35,619 nt of DNA from Nocardioides zeae (GTDB lineage: Bacteria; Actinomycetota; Actinomycetes; Propionibacteriales; Nocardioidaceae), in assembly GCF_010686755.1 (NCBI RefSeq), contig NZ_JAAGXA010000024.1:1-35619 (forward strand), read 5' to 3'. Made by a program: the position numbers and the translations under genes. Each line of letters begins with the position of its first letter. Within the stretch, counting starts at the first letter, position 1. The notes beneath the pieces are model-generated. The model had not been told where the DNA came from, made no database searches, and saw nothing but the letters and a program-made list of their open reading frames with translations. This document shows positions 1 to 7,239 of the stretch, one piece after another.

Positions 1-796
1 TCGGCGGGGACGTGACGACCTCGAACGGCTCCTCGAACGTGACGACCACCGGGGCCTTGCCCGGCTTGTCGGCGCGGACCGACACGAAGACGTAGTCGCC
101 ACCGAGGTGGTGCGGCAGCGAGAAGCGCGACACCGGCGCGGAGCCGGTGACGGTGCGGTTGAGGACGTCGACGAACGGGTCCTCGTCGACCTCCCAGTCG
201 CTGTCGACGACCTCGTGCGGGACGACGCTCACCCGCGTGGTGAAGGTCGAGCCCTCCTCCCAGGCGCCCTCGAAGGCGATGTCGATCGCCCGCGCGGTCG
301 GCAGGGTGTCGCCGGCACGCACTCCGTCGACCGCGACCCACGCGTCGACGGGGGCGCCGACCTCGTCGTACACGATCTCGGAGGTGGTGGAGCCGACCTC
401 GATGCCGCGCGCCGAGTACTCGTGGACCGTCACCAGGTAGGTCTCGCCGTCGACGAGGAACACGTCGTCGTAGCCGCAGTCGACGCCCACCGCACCGTTG
501 CCCCGGCCGTCGTAGTCGACCCAGTTCACCAGGTCGAGCGGCGTGCCCGGCGCGGTCGCGCTGGCGATCGTGGCGTCGTAGTCGGCCGCCGGGGTCGCGT
601 CCCTGAACGACACCTCGAACCCGCAGGTCTCCGAGACGTAGGGCGACCACTCCGTGTCACCGGCCTCCGGCTTCGGGTAGGTCGGGCCGCTGATGGTGAT
701 GCCGCCCGGCGCTGCCGCCTGGGCCGGCGCGAGCGTCAGCCCGCCGATGGCGAGCGCGGCGGCTGCGACGACGCCGGTCGTGGTGGTGGTGCGCAT
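1..796 (-). CDS. Secreted protein of unknown function, 3' end missing
   Basis: The reading frame is open from an ATG at 796 to the left edge, 265 codons with no stop, so the C-terminus lies outside the window. Residues 1-27 look like a Sec signal peptide: MRTTTTTG, then an Ala/Leu/Ile-rich stretch ending in APAQA-A. The mature part is acidic and beta-rich (many V-x-V and Y-x-V strands), with two cysteines, in a TCGFEV and a DCGYDD motif; this fits an extracellular Ig-like domain, but I recognise no family. The start is supported by purine-rich GAGGAG/GGGAG sequences just upstream and a TAGTCT -10-like box at 827-832, about 30 bases before the ATG. It sits downstream of the paa operon on the same strand, separated by a hairpin, so it is probably transcribed alone. 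The gene call is firm; the function is unknown. Confidence 0.75.
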   Translation of the reverse strand, partial: MRTTTTTGVVAAAALAIGGLTLAPAQAAAPGGITISGPTYPKPEAGDTEWSPYVSETCGFEVSFRDATPAADYDATIASATAPGTPLDLVNWVDYDGRGNGAVGVDCGYDDVFLVDGETYLVTVHEYSARGIEVGSTTSEIVYDEVGAPVDAWVAVDGVRAGDTLPTARAIDIAFEGAWEEGSTFTTRVSVVPHEVVDSDWEVDEDPFVDVLNRTVTGSAPVSRFSLPHHLGGDYVFVSVRADKPGKAPVVVTFEEPFEVVTSPP

Positions 797-826
797 GTGC
801 TCCCTCTCCTCAGACAGTTCTCAGGA

Positions 827-832
827 AGACTA
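827..832 (-). promoter_or_regulatory. -10-like box for the secreted protein gene
   Basis: TAGTCT on the minus strand fits the actinobacterial TANNNT -10 pattern and lies about 30 bases before the ATG at 796, leaving a short leader that carries the Shine-Dalgarno sequence. No clear -35 is visible. Confidence 0.35.
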
Positions 833-890
833 GGAGCAGCGGCGCGGTCGCGGGGCGGAATCGATTGATCGGCGCTCAGCAGACGTGGAT

Positions 891-912
891 CCGGTCCACC
901 GGTCTGGACCGG
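891..912 (-). terminator. Hairpin after paaE, probable terminator of the paa operon
   Basis: CCGGTCCA and TGGACCGG form a perfect 8-bp inverted repeat around a six-base loop, starting one base after the paaE stop codon (914-916). There is no T-run, which is usual in high-GC actinobacteria. Confidence 0.5.
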
Positions 913-913
913 C

Positions 914-1969
914 TCACGCGTCGAAGTCGACCGTGAGCGCGTCGCCCACGGGGAACGTCTGGCAGGTCAGCACGAAGCCCGCCGCGACCTCGGCCGGGTC
1001 GAGCGCGAAGTTGCGCCGCATGTCGGCCGCGCCGTCCACCAGCCGCGCCCGGCACGTGCCGCACACCCCGCCCTTGCACGCGAACGGCAGGTCGGCACGC
1101 ACCCGCTGCGCACCGTCGAGGAGGGTCGCGTCACGCGGCAACCGGTCGGTGCTGCGCCGACCGTCGAGCACCACGGTGACGGCGCTCGTCGCCCCCGGCG
1201 GCGCGTCCTCCGACCGCCGCGGCGCCGGTGGCGGGCCGTCCACGTGGAACAGCTCGGCGTGGATCCTCGCGGCCGGTACGCCGCGGTCCGCCAGCACCGC
1301 CCGGGCCTCCGCCACCAGCCCCAGCGGCCCGCAGAGCCACGCGTGGTCGAGGCCCGCCGTGGGGACGAGCGCGTCGACGATGCGGCCCAGCCGGTCGGCG
1401 TCGAGGCGCCCGGAGAAGAGCTCCACGTCCCGGGGTTCCCGAGACAGCACGTGGACGAGGGCCAGGCGCGCGCCGTACCGGTCCTTGAGGTCGGCCAGCT
1501 CGTCCGCGAACATCACCGTCGACGCGCGGCGGTTGGCGTAGACGAGCGTCACGCGCGCCTCCGGGTGCCGCAGCACGGTGGCGGCGATCGAGAGCATCGG
1601 CGTGATGCCCGACCCCGCGGCGACGCACAGGTGGCGTCCGCCCTGCTCCGGCGTGGCCCGGAACGAGCCCGAGGGGCGCTGCGCCTCGATGACGTCGCTC
1701 GGACGCACCTCCTCGACGAGCCACGTCGAGAACAGCCCGCCCGGCACGGTCCGCACACCCACGCGCGGCGGTGCGCCGACGGGCGCGCAGATGGAGTAGG
1801 AACGCCGGTGCTCCCGGCCGCCCACCTCGCGCCGCAGGGTGAGGGACTGCCCCGCGTCGAAGCGGAACTCCGCGGCGAGGTGCGGCGGCACGTCGAACGT
1901 GACCGCGGCTGCGTCGTCGGTGAGACGGTCGACGGCCGCGACCCGCAACGGGTGGAAGGCGCGCGGCAT
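914..1969 (-). CDS. paaE: Phenylacetyl-CoA epoxidase reductase subunit PaaE
   Basis: 351 aa. PaaE passes electrons from NADPH through FAD and a [2Fe-2S] centre to the di-iron PaaA oxygenase in the aerobic phenylacetate pathway. The order is a ferredoxin-reductase FAD domain (about 1-105, with RRSYSIC near the flavin site), a NAD(P)-binding domain (about 110-230, with AAGSGITPMLS), and a C-terminal plant-type ferredoxin domain. The four cluster cysteines are visible at 298, 303, 306 and 336 (CKGGVCGTC and, later, TCQTFP). The ATG at 1969 overlaps the paaD stop by one base (TGATG) and has AAGGAG within the end of paaD, so translation is coupled. Length is normal for the family. It is the last gene of paaABCDE. 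Confidence 0.93.
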   Translation of the reverse strand: MPRAFHPLRVAAVDRLTDDAAAVTFDVPPHLAAEFRFDAGQSLTLRREVGGREHRRSYSICAPVGAPPRVGVRTVPGGLFSTWLVEEVRPSDVIEAQRPSGSFRATPEQGGRHLCVAAGSGITPMLSIAATVLRHPEARVTLVYANRRASTVMFADELADLKDRYGARLALVHVLSREPRDVELFSGRLDADRLGRIVDALVPTAGLDHAWLCGPLGLVAEARAVLADRGVPAARIHAELFHVDGPPPAPRRSEDAPPGATSAVTVVLDGRRSTDRLPRDATLLDGAQRVRADLPFACKGGVCGTCRARLVDGAADMRRNFALDPAEVAAGFVLTCQTFPVGDALTVDFDA

Positions 1970-2478
1970 CAGATCTCCTTCACGTGCTGGAACGGCTCCG
2001 CGCACGCCCGGCACCGGTAGAGCGCCGTGCACGCCGTCGGCCCGAACTCCGAGGCCAGCACCACCTCCCCGCTCCCGCAGCGCGGGCACGCCACGTCGCG
2101 GCGCGTGGGCCCGAGGTCGAGGACGACCGGCCCGGTACGTCGCGGTGCGGGCCCCGGCGCCGACAGCCCGTGGGCCTGCAGGGCCGCGCGGCCGCGCTCG
2201 GTGATCCAGTCCGACGACCACGCGGGCGCCAGGGCGACGACGACGTCCACCGCGGCGTACCCCGCCGTCGTCAGCACGCGCACGAGGTCGTCGCGCATCG
2301 TGGCCAGTGCGGGGCAGCCGGAGTAGGTCGGCGTGATGACCACGCGCACCCGGTCACCCTCGACCTTCACCTCCCGCAGCACGCCGAGGTCGGCGAGGGT
2401 GAGCATCGGCATCTCCGGGTCGGTGACCTGGGCGGCGAGCTCCCGGGCGTCGCACACGGGGGACCCGAGCACCGTCAC
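1969..2478 (-). CDS. paaD: Phenylacetyl-CoA epoxidase subunit PaaD
   Basis: 169 aa with GTG start. PaaD has a MIP18/DUF59 domain (about 1-95, with the DPEMP...LGVLREV and TPTYSGCP motifs) and a C-terminal zinc-ribbon-like segment with two CxxC pairs (ACPRCGSG and YRCRACAEP). It is needed for an active epoxidase, probably for metal-cluster assembly of its partners. The GTG at 2478 forms a four-base GTGA overlap with the paaC stop; a GTG one codon upstream (2481) is an equal alternative. Both ends overlap the neighbouring genes, as expected of stoichiometric subunits. Confidence 0.9.
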   Translation of the reverse strand: MTVLGSPVCDARELAAQVTDPEMPMLTLADLGVLREVKVEGDRVRVVITPTYSGCPALATMRDDLVRVLTTAGYAAVDVVVALAPAWSSDWITERGRAALQAHGLSAPGPAPRRTGPVVLDLGPTRRDVACPRCGSGEVVLASEFGPTACTALYRCRACAEPFQHVKEI

Positions 2479-3371
2479 CACCGCCCCGCCGGGTGGGCGC
2501 GCGCGACGACCTGCATCTCGGCCAGCAGCGCCGCGAGGTCCGGGGTGTGCCGGCCGTCGCGGCCACCCGGCCCGTCGAGCACCGGCCCCGCAGCGCAGGG
2601 GCCCAGGTCGTCGAGGTCCGCCGCCCGCAGCACCTGCGCGAGCACGCCGTCCACCTCCGCCACCACGTCCGCCGGGTCGACCGCGACCCCGGCGCGCGCC
2701 AGGCGCGCCTCCACCGGGTGGGTGCGCGCCAGCTCCGCCCGGTGCGGCCAGACCGCGCGCAGCCCCGCGCGGACGCGGCGCCGCGACTCCGCCGTCCCCC
2801 GGGCGAGGGTCACGACCCAGCGGGCGGCGTGGTCGCGGTGGTAGGCCACCTCCTTCACACCCTTCGCGGCGATCGCGGCCAGCACGGGGTCGCGGCTGTC
2901 GACGAGCCGCGCGAGGAGCGCGAGGCGCCACGTCGCGAAGCACAGCAGGCGCGCCACGGTCTCGCCGAAGTCGCCGTTCTCCGGCTCCACCAAGCGCACG
3001 CAGCGGTAGTCGTCCGCGTCGCGGAAGAACGCCAGCGCGTCCTCCCCCGGCACCGGGGAGCCCGCGGGGAGCGGGGGCACCGCGCCCGGGTCCGCCGCCG
3101 CGGCGCGCGCGAGCAGCAGCCGCGCCTGGCCGAGCAGGTCGAGCGCGATGTTGGCCAGCGCGACGTCCTCCTCCAGGTCGGGCGCGTTGCTGCACCACTC
3201 CGCGAGCCGGTGGGAGGCGACGAGGGCGTCGTCGCCGAGCATGAGGCAGTACGCCGCCAGCTCACCCCCGTCGACCCCGTCCGGCAGCGTCGTGTCGACG
3301 CCCGCCAACGGGTCGACGAACGACGTGCCGAAGGCCCAGTGGGCGTCGTCGCCGGTCACGGAGCCGCTCAC
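2475..3371 (-). CDS. paaC: Phenylacetyl-CoA epoxidase structural subunit PaaC
   Basis: 298 aa. PaaC is the ferritin-like, catalytically inactive partner of PaaA; the A-C heterodimer forms the core of the epoxidase. The sequence is largely helical, with typical PaaC segments such as AAYCLMLGDDALV near residue 35, ANIALDLLGQAR near 75, and KGVKEVAYHRDHAARW near 170. The GTG at 3371 overlaps the paaB stop as GTGA. The reading frame is open well upstream, but that part is antisense or out-of-frame to paaB and paaA, so the GTG was chosen from the overlap and the family N-terminus (WAFGTSF...DPLAGVD). The region to about 160 is rich in Ala/Arg but unbroken. Confidence 0.92.
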   Translation of the reverse strand: MSGSVTGDDAHWAFGTSFVDPLAGVDTTLPDGVDGGELAAYCLMLGDDALVASHRLAEWCSNAPDLEEDVALANIALDLLGQARLLLARAAAADPGAVPPLPAGSPVPGEDALAFFRDADDYRCVRLVEPENGDFGETVARLLCFATWRLALLARLVDSRDPVLAAIAAKGVKEVAYHRDHAARWVVTLARGTAESRRRVRAGLRAVWPHRAELARTHPVEARLARAGVAVDPADVVAEVDGVLAQVLRAADLDDLGPCAAGPVLDGPGGRDGRHTPDLAALLAEMQVVARAHPAGRW

Positions 3372-3652
3372 AGGTGCGGGACGTCGGCCGGGACGTCGTA
3401 GAACGTCGGGTGGCGGTAGACCTTGTCGCCCGCCGGGGCGAACATCGGGTCCTTCTCGTCGGGGCTCGAGGCCGTGATCGCGTCCGCGCGCACCACCCAG
3501 ATGCTGACGCCCTCGTTGCGCCGGGTGTAGACGTCCCGCGCGTTGCGCACCGCCATCGTGTCGTCCGCGGCGTGCAACGAACCGACGTGGACGTGGTTGA
3601 GGCCCCGCTTGCCGCGGACGAACACCTCGTAGAGCGGCCACTCGGCACTCAT
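3368..3652 (-). CDS. paaB: Phenylacetyl-CoA epoxidase subunit PaaB
   Basis: 94 aa, the usual size. PaaB is the small subunit that bridges the PaaA-PaaC dimers. The family pattern is clear: WPLYEVFVRGKRGLNHVHVG at the N-terminus, then the ARDVYTRRNEGVSIWVV segment and the conserved end KVYRHPTFYDVP. The ATG at 3652 overlaps the paaA stop as ATGA, and the 3' end overlaps paaC by four bases, so the whole operon is translationally coupled. Confidence 0.95.
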   Translation of the reverse strand: MSAEWPLYEVFVRGKRGLNHVHVGSLHAADDTMAVRNARDVYTRRNEGVSIWVVRADAITASSPDEKDPMFAPAGDKVYRHPTFYDVPADVPHL

Positions 3653-4608
3653 CGGGCGCCCTCCCCGGCGCGGTCGGCCTCGGCGCGCGCGGCGAAGGCC
3701 AGCGCCGCCTCCCGCACCCACGCGCCGTCCTCGTGGGCGCGGCGGCGGTGGGCGAGCCGCTCGGCACTGCACGGCCCGTCGCCCCGCACGACCGCGGCGA
3801 GCTCGTCCCAGTCGGGCGGCGTGAAGTCGTGGTGGCCGCGCGCCTCGTTCCAGACGAGGCCGTCGTCAGGCAGCCGGACGCCGAGCCGCTCGGCCTGCGG
3901 CACCGTCATGTCGACGAACTTCTGGCGCAGGTCGTCGTTGGTGTCGCGCTTGATGCCCCAGGCCATCGACCGGGCGGTGTTCGGGGAGTCGGCGTCGGGC
4001 GGGCCGAACATCATGAGCGCCGGCCACCAGAACCGGTCGACCGACTCCTGCACCATCGCCCGCTGCTCGTCGGTGCCCTGCATCATCGTCATCAGCAGCT
4101 CGAAGCCCTGCCGCTGGTGGAACGACTCCTCCTTGCAGACCCGGATCATCGCGCGCCCGTAGGGCCCGTAGGACGTGCGGCACAGCGGCACCTGGTTGCA
4201 GATGGCCGCCCCGTCGACGAGCCAGCCGATGGTGCCCACGTCGGCGTACGAGGGCGTCGGGTAGGCGAAGATCGACGAGTACTTCTGCCGTCCCGCGAGC
4301 AGCTTCTCCGTCAGCTCGCCGCGCGAGGTGCCGAGGGTCTCGGCCGCGGAGTAGAGGTAGAGCCCGTGCCCGGCCTCGTCCTGCACCTTGGCGAGCAGCG
4401 TCGCCTTGCGCCGCAGCGACGGCGCGCGGGAGATCCAGGCGCCCTCCGGCTGCATCCCGATGATCTCGGAGTGGGCGTGCTGGGCGATCTGCCGCACGAG
4501 CGTCGCCCGGTAGTCGTCGGGCATCCAGTCCCGCGGCTCGATCCGGTCGCCCCGCGCGAGCGTGGCCTCGAACTGCTCCTGCAGGTCCTCCTGCACGATG
4601 GTGTCCAC
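3649..4608 (-). CDS. paaA: Phenylacetyl-CoA epoxidase catalytic subunit PaaA
   Basis: 319 aa, GTG start. PaaA is the di-iron oxygenase subunit that turns phenylacetyl-CoA into its ring 1,2-epoxide. The iron-ligand pattern of the ferritin-like fold can be seen: E48 (HAHSEIIG), E78/H81 (QDEAGHG) and E161/H164 (CKEESFHQ). The GTG at 4608 follows GGGAGG with five bases between. It is the first gene of a minus-strand operon of five genes (A-B-C-D-E) with overlaps of 1-4 bases. The operator-like site at 4632-4653 lies directly upstream. Ring-opening and CoA-ligase genes (paaG, paaZ, paaK) and paaR are not in the window and must be elsewhere. Confidence 0.95.
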   Translation of the reverse strand: MDTIVQEDLQEQFEATLARGDRIEPRDWMPDDYRATLVRQIAQHAHSEIIGMQPEGAWISRAPSLRRKATLLAKVQDEAGHGLYLYSAAETLGTSRGELTEKLLAGRQKYSSIFAYPTPSYADVGTIGWLVDGAAICNQVPLCRTSYGPYGRAMIRVCKEESFHQRQGFELLMTMMQGTDEQRAMVQESVDRFWWPALMMFGPPDADSPNTARSMAWGIKRDTNDDLRQKFVDMTVPQAERLGVRLPDDGLVWNEARGHHDFTPPDWDELAAVVRGDGPCSAERLAHRRRAHEDGAWVREAALAFAARAEADRAGEGAR

Positions 4609-4631
4609 GTGCCCTCCCGAGGGCTCGACCC

Positions 4632-4653
4632 ATTAACAGACCGAACGGTCAGT
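4632..4653. promoter_or_regulatory. PaaR-like operator between paaA and the EthD gene
   Basis: The 22-base site starts ATTAACAG and ends CGGTCAGT with a central CG. As I recall it, the Corynebacterium PaaR consensus has half-sites ACTNACCG and CGGTNAGT separated by NNCGNN. Of its 16 fixed bases I count 14 matches here; the mismatches are at 4633 and 4638. The site is in the only gap between the paa operon and a divergent gene, so it could control both. Confidence 0.6.
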
Positions 4654-4661
4654 AATAGCAT
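4633..4661 (+). promoter_or_regulatory. Promoter of the EthD-family gene, overlapped by the operator
   Basis: TTAACA (4633-4638) and TAGCAT (4656-4661) are separated by exactly 17 bases, a good sigma-70-type match on the plus strand. The operator-like site fills the spacer, the classical position for repression. The paa-directed promoter on the other strand is less clear (a GTTAAT at 4632-4637 is the only -10-like box). Confidence 0.45.
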
Positions 4662-4717
4662 GGCACGGGTGTGCCCGGCCCACAACGGGACCGGCCCCCG
4701 CCGACGAAGGAGAACCG

Positions 4718-5020
4718 ATGCACCGCGTCACCGTCCAGTACGCCGTCCCCACCGACCCCGCGGACTTCGACGCCCGCTACCGTGCCGAGCACGTGCCGCT
4801 CGTCCACGCGCTGCCGGGCATCGCCGGCTGCACGCTGTCGTGGCCCCGGCCGCTCGCCGGCGAGAAGGTCGTCCACCTCGTGGCCCAGCTCGACTTCGCC
4901 AGCGCCGAGGACCTGCAGACCGCGCTGCGCTCCCCGGAGATGGCCGAGGCCGGCCGGCACGCCGCCACCCTCGGCGTACCGGCCTCGATGTTCGTCGGCG
5001 AGGTCGAGACGGTGGCCTAG
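4718..5020 (+). CDS. EthD-family small dimeric alpha/beta-barrel protein
   Basis: 100 aa. The N-terminal pattern (HRVTVQYAVPTDPADFDARY, then EHVPLVHALPGI) and the closing VGEVE are those of the EthD/TIGR02118 ferredoxin-like barrel family. Members are linked to degradation pathways, but the reaction is mostly unknown. The start is set by AAGGAG eight bases before ATG 4718. It is divergent from paaA and shares the operator-like site, so a role in phenylacetate or aromatic catabolism is likely; this is inference from context. Confidence 0.85.
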   Translation: MHRVTVQYAVPTDPADFDARYRAEHVPLVHALPGIAGCTLSWPRPLAGEKVVHLVAQLDFASAEDLQTALRSPEMAEAGRHAATLGVPASMFVGEVETVA

Positions 5021-5037
5021 TCGCCCCCGTCGGAGGA

Positions 5038-5387
5038 TCAGTCCAGGCAGAACTCGTTGCCCTCGGGGTCACGCATCACGACGTGCCCCTTCCCGAGGCC
5101 GGGCTCGGCCTCGTGGCGCTCGACGCGCGTCGCGCCGAGCGCCACCAGTCGCTCCGCCTCCGCCTCGAGCGCCGCCATCCGCGCCTCGCCCTCGAGCCCG
5201 GGGGCGGCCCGCAGGCCGAGGCGTCGTGGCGCCGCTCGGGCGGCACGCCCCAGGCGTCGAGCGCCGCCTCCCAGCTGCGGAACCCCGCCGGCGGCGGGTC
5301 GATCTCGTAGCCCGTCGCCGCCGCCCAGAACGCGCTCAGCGCGCCCGGGTCCGCGCAGTCGAAGGTCACCTGCACCGTCACCGCCAT
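5038..5387 (-). pseudogene. VOC/glyoxalase-like protein, frameshifted by an internal deletion
   Basis: Two reading frames together give one VOC-family (Glyoxalase_6-like) protein. From ATG 5387 the first frame reads MAVTVQVTFDCADPGALSAF ... AWGVPPERRHDASA. The second frame continues LRAAPGLEGEARMAALEAEA ... GKGHVVMRDPEGNEFCLD and ends at 5038. Between them, near 5210-5225, the usual middle strand of this family (a segment resembling VDPDG..RLFFQRVPE..KNRVHLD, about 28 residues) is absent and the frame changes. The total length of 350 bases is not a multiple of three. I see an out-of-frame internal deletion of roughly 80 bases. It could also be an assembly error, but both flanks are intact. 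The start codon overlaps the stop of an unassigned upstream frame. Confidence 0.75.
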
Positions 5388-5553
5388 CAGCCCTGCTCCT
5401 TCCGTCGCCGCGGACGCGCGACCCGGCGCGACCGCTCGGCGCGCTCCGTCCGCACCCGCCCGCCCGCCTCCGCCGACGACCCTGCCGGGAGCAACCCACC
5501 CCACCTGACGTACCGCTGCTCGATCTCCATGTCCCCACCGTCGCAGCCATTCA

Positions 5554-5568
5554 GGAACGGTTCGGTCC
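5554..5568. promoter_or_regulatory. Imperfect inverted repeat upstream of the WYL regulator
   Basis: GGAaCG and CGgTCC are arranged around GTT, 25 bases before the WYL gene start, in the gap shared with the broken VOC gene. WYL regulators often control the divergent neighbour, so this is a candidate operator. Support is only positional. Confidence 0.3.
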
Positions 5569-5592
5569 GCAATCAGTGGCAGGATCACGGCT

Positions 5593-6561
5593 GTGCCGGA
5601 GACGACCACGGAGCGGGTGCTGCGCCTGCTCGGCCTGCTGCAGCAGCGGCGCACCTGGACCGGCCCCGAGCTGGCGGCCGAGCTGGGGGTCACCGACCGC
5701 TGCGTACGGCGCGACGTCACCCGCCTGCGCGACCTCGGCTACCCCGTCAACGCGGCCCAAGGCGTGGGCGGCGGCTACCAGCTGGGCGCCGGCGCCGCGC
5801 TGCCGCCGCTGCTGCTCGCCCCGGACGAGGCCATCGCGACGACCGTCTCGCTGCTGCTCGCGGCCGGCGGCACCGTCGCGGGAGCGGCCGACGCCACCCT
5901 CCGCACCCTCGCCAAGCTCGACCAGGTGCTGCCGCCCCGCCTGCGCGCGGAGGTGCGCGCGATGGCGGAGACCACGGCGACCCTCGAGCGGGGCGGCGTG
6001 CAGGTCGACGGCGGCGTGCTCATGCGGCTGGCGGGCGCGACCCGCGACCGGGTGCGGGTCCGCTTCGCCTACGCGCGGCCCGGGGGCGAGCCCGCCGAGC
6101 GCGACGTCGAGCCGTCGGGCCTCGTCGCCACCGGACGACGGTGGTACCTGCTGGCCTGGGACACCGACCGCGACGCCTGGCGCACGTTCCGGGTCGACCG
6201 GATCGGCGGCCTCGTCGTCACCACGTGGCGCTGCAGCCGGCCGCCGCACCCGGATCCCGCGTCGTACGTGCACAGCAGCGTCACCGCCTCGCCGTACCGG
6301 TTCGTCACCACGGCCCGCGTGGCGCTCCCGCTCGACGAGGTGCGCGAGATGTTGGGGCCGCAGACCGCGCGTGCCGAGCCCGACCCGGAACCCGGGTGGA
6401 CGCGGATCGTGGCGGGCGCCGACGACCTGGAGTGGGTGGTGCTACGCCTTGCGGAGATCGACGCCCCGGTGGAGCTCCTCGACCCGCCCGGGCTCCGCAC
6501 CGCGGCCGCTGCCCTCGCCGAGCGGCTCGGACGCATGGCCGGCGACCGAGGCCGCAGCTGA
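5593..6561 (+). CDS. WYL-domain transcriptional regulator (YafY/PafC type)
   Basis: 322 aa. A winged helix-turn-helix is seen at about 5-62 (TERVLRLLGLLQQRR...TGPELAAELGVTDRCVRRDV, then the wing GVGGGYQLG). A WYL domain follows at about 140-215; the name-giving W184-Y185-L186 sits in GRRWYLLAWD with FRVDRI after it. A C-terminal WCX-type extension ends the protein. GTG 5593 is preceded by AGGA at eight bases. Family members bind ligands or nucleic acid through the WYL fold. The gene is divergent from the broken VOC gene, which may be its lost target. Confidence 0.9.
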   Translation: MPETTTERVLRLLGLLQQRRTWTGPELAAELGVTDRCVRRDVTRLRDLGYPVNAAQGVGGGYQLGAGAALPPLLLAPDEAIATTVSLLLAAGGTVAGAADATLRTLAKLDQVLPPRLRAEVRAMAETTATLERGGVQVDGGVLMRLAGATRDRVRVRFAYARPGGEPAERDVEPSGLVATGRRWYLLAWDTDRDAWRTFRVDRIGGLVVTTWRCSRPPHPDPASYVHSSVTASPYRFVTTARVALPLDEVREMLGPQTARAEPDPEPGWTRIVAGADDLEWVVLRLAEIDAPVELLDPPGLRTAAAALAERLGRMAGDRGRS

Positions 6562-6723
6562 GCCGGGAGACGTGGGGCCGCGCGAGCCCGACGGCCCCTC
6601 CTCCGCGGCGGCGGCCGCCGTTCCGGTCGCCATCGCCGCCATCACGGCGGCGGAGGCGACCCAGCGGGAGGTGACGAGGACGGTACGACGCGGACGACCC
6701 ATCCCCCGAGGGTGACGCGCCTT

Positions 6724-6767
6724 GCTGAGGGGGGCCTGAAGCCCGCCGACCCGGGCCGGGCCTCAGC
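6724..6767. terminator. Hairpin between convergent WYL and DUF3817 genes
   Basis: GCTGAGG (6724-6730) pairs perfectly with CCTCAGC (6761-6767), with further GC pairing inside. The right arm covers the stop codon of the DUF3817 gene. It lies between convergent genes, so a bidirectional terminator is the natural reading. No T-run. Confidence 0.4.
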
Positions 6768-7209
6768 CGACGGGCGGGCCCGCGACGAGCGCCAGGCCCG
6801 TGAGCACCGCGACGGCGACGACGCCGGCGGCCAGGCCCTGCAGCGGCTTGCGGACCAGCCACGAGACCGGCTTCTCGAGGCCACCGGACGCCGGCTCGCT
6901 CGCGAGCCGCCACGTGTCGCCGAGCAGGCCCTTCCGCTCCGTCGCGAGGTCGAACCAGATGGTGAAGAAGGGCGGGATCGCGGAGGCGAGGCCCGTGATG
7001 GTCCGGCGGAACGACCACCGCTGGTCCTGCGCGACGACGATCGTCGTCAGCAGGAACGCGATGAACGCGATGCCGTGGAGCATGCCGCCGACGCTGACGA
7101 CCGCCTCGGTCGTCTTCGTGACGTACTTCAGGAACATCCCGACGAGCAGCAGGGCCCAGGTGCAGGCCTCGGTGACGGCGACGACGCGGAACAGGCGGCG
7201 GGGCGACAT
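6763..7209 (-). CDS. DUF3817 integral membrane protein
   Basis: 148 aa from ATG 7209 (MSPRRLFRVVAVTEACTWAL); an in-frame ATG at 7218 would add three residues. Four hydrophobic segments are visible, at about 5-25, 35-58, 68-88 and 120-142. The pattern VAVTEACTWALLLVGMFLKY and MLHGIAFIAF is typical of DUF3817, a family of small actinobacterial membrane proteins without known function. The start 7209 is preferred because an AGGA lies eight bases upstream, inside the 3' arm of the hairpin at 7219-7239. It follows purQ on the same strand by about 30 bases. Confidence 0.85.
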   Translation of the reverse strand: MSPRRLFRVVAVTEACTWALLLVGMFLKYVTKTTEAVVSVGGMLHGIAFIAFLLTTIVVAQDQRWSFRRTITGLASAIPPFFTIWFDLATERKGLLGDTWRLASEPASGGLEKPVSWLVRKPLQGLAAGVVAVAVLTGLALVAGPPVG

Positions 7210-7218
7210 GACCCGCAT

Positions 7219-7239
7219 CCTACGACGACGTGTCGTAGG
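7219..7239 (-). terminator. Hairpin between purQ and the DUF3817 gene
   Basis: CCTACGAC and GTCGTAGG form a perfect 8-bp stem with a five-base loop, directly after the purQ stop (7240-7242). The 3' arm contains the likely Shine-Dalgarno of the next gene, so it may terminate transcription, hold back translation of the DUF3817 gene, or both. Confidence 0.45.

Noticed and set aside
1969..3198. 409-codon frame as one paaC-paaD fusion
   Set aside because: The N-terminal two-thirds is an out-of-frame reading of paaC; PaaD starts at the GTG that overlaps the paaC stop.
5387..5572. Minus-strand 61-codon frame ending at the start of the broken VOC gene (MEIEQRYVRWGG...)
   Set aside because: Its stop overlaps the VOC ATG as in coupled genes, but the sequence becomes Arg-rich without pattern; probably a chance frame.
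6442..6702. Minus-strand frame of 86 codons with a signal-peptide-like start (VASAAVMAAMATGTAAAAA)
   Set aside because: It overlaps the 3' end of the WYL gene by 120 bases, has a poor ribosome site, and its C-terminal part is antisense shadow. Possible but not supported.
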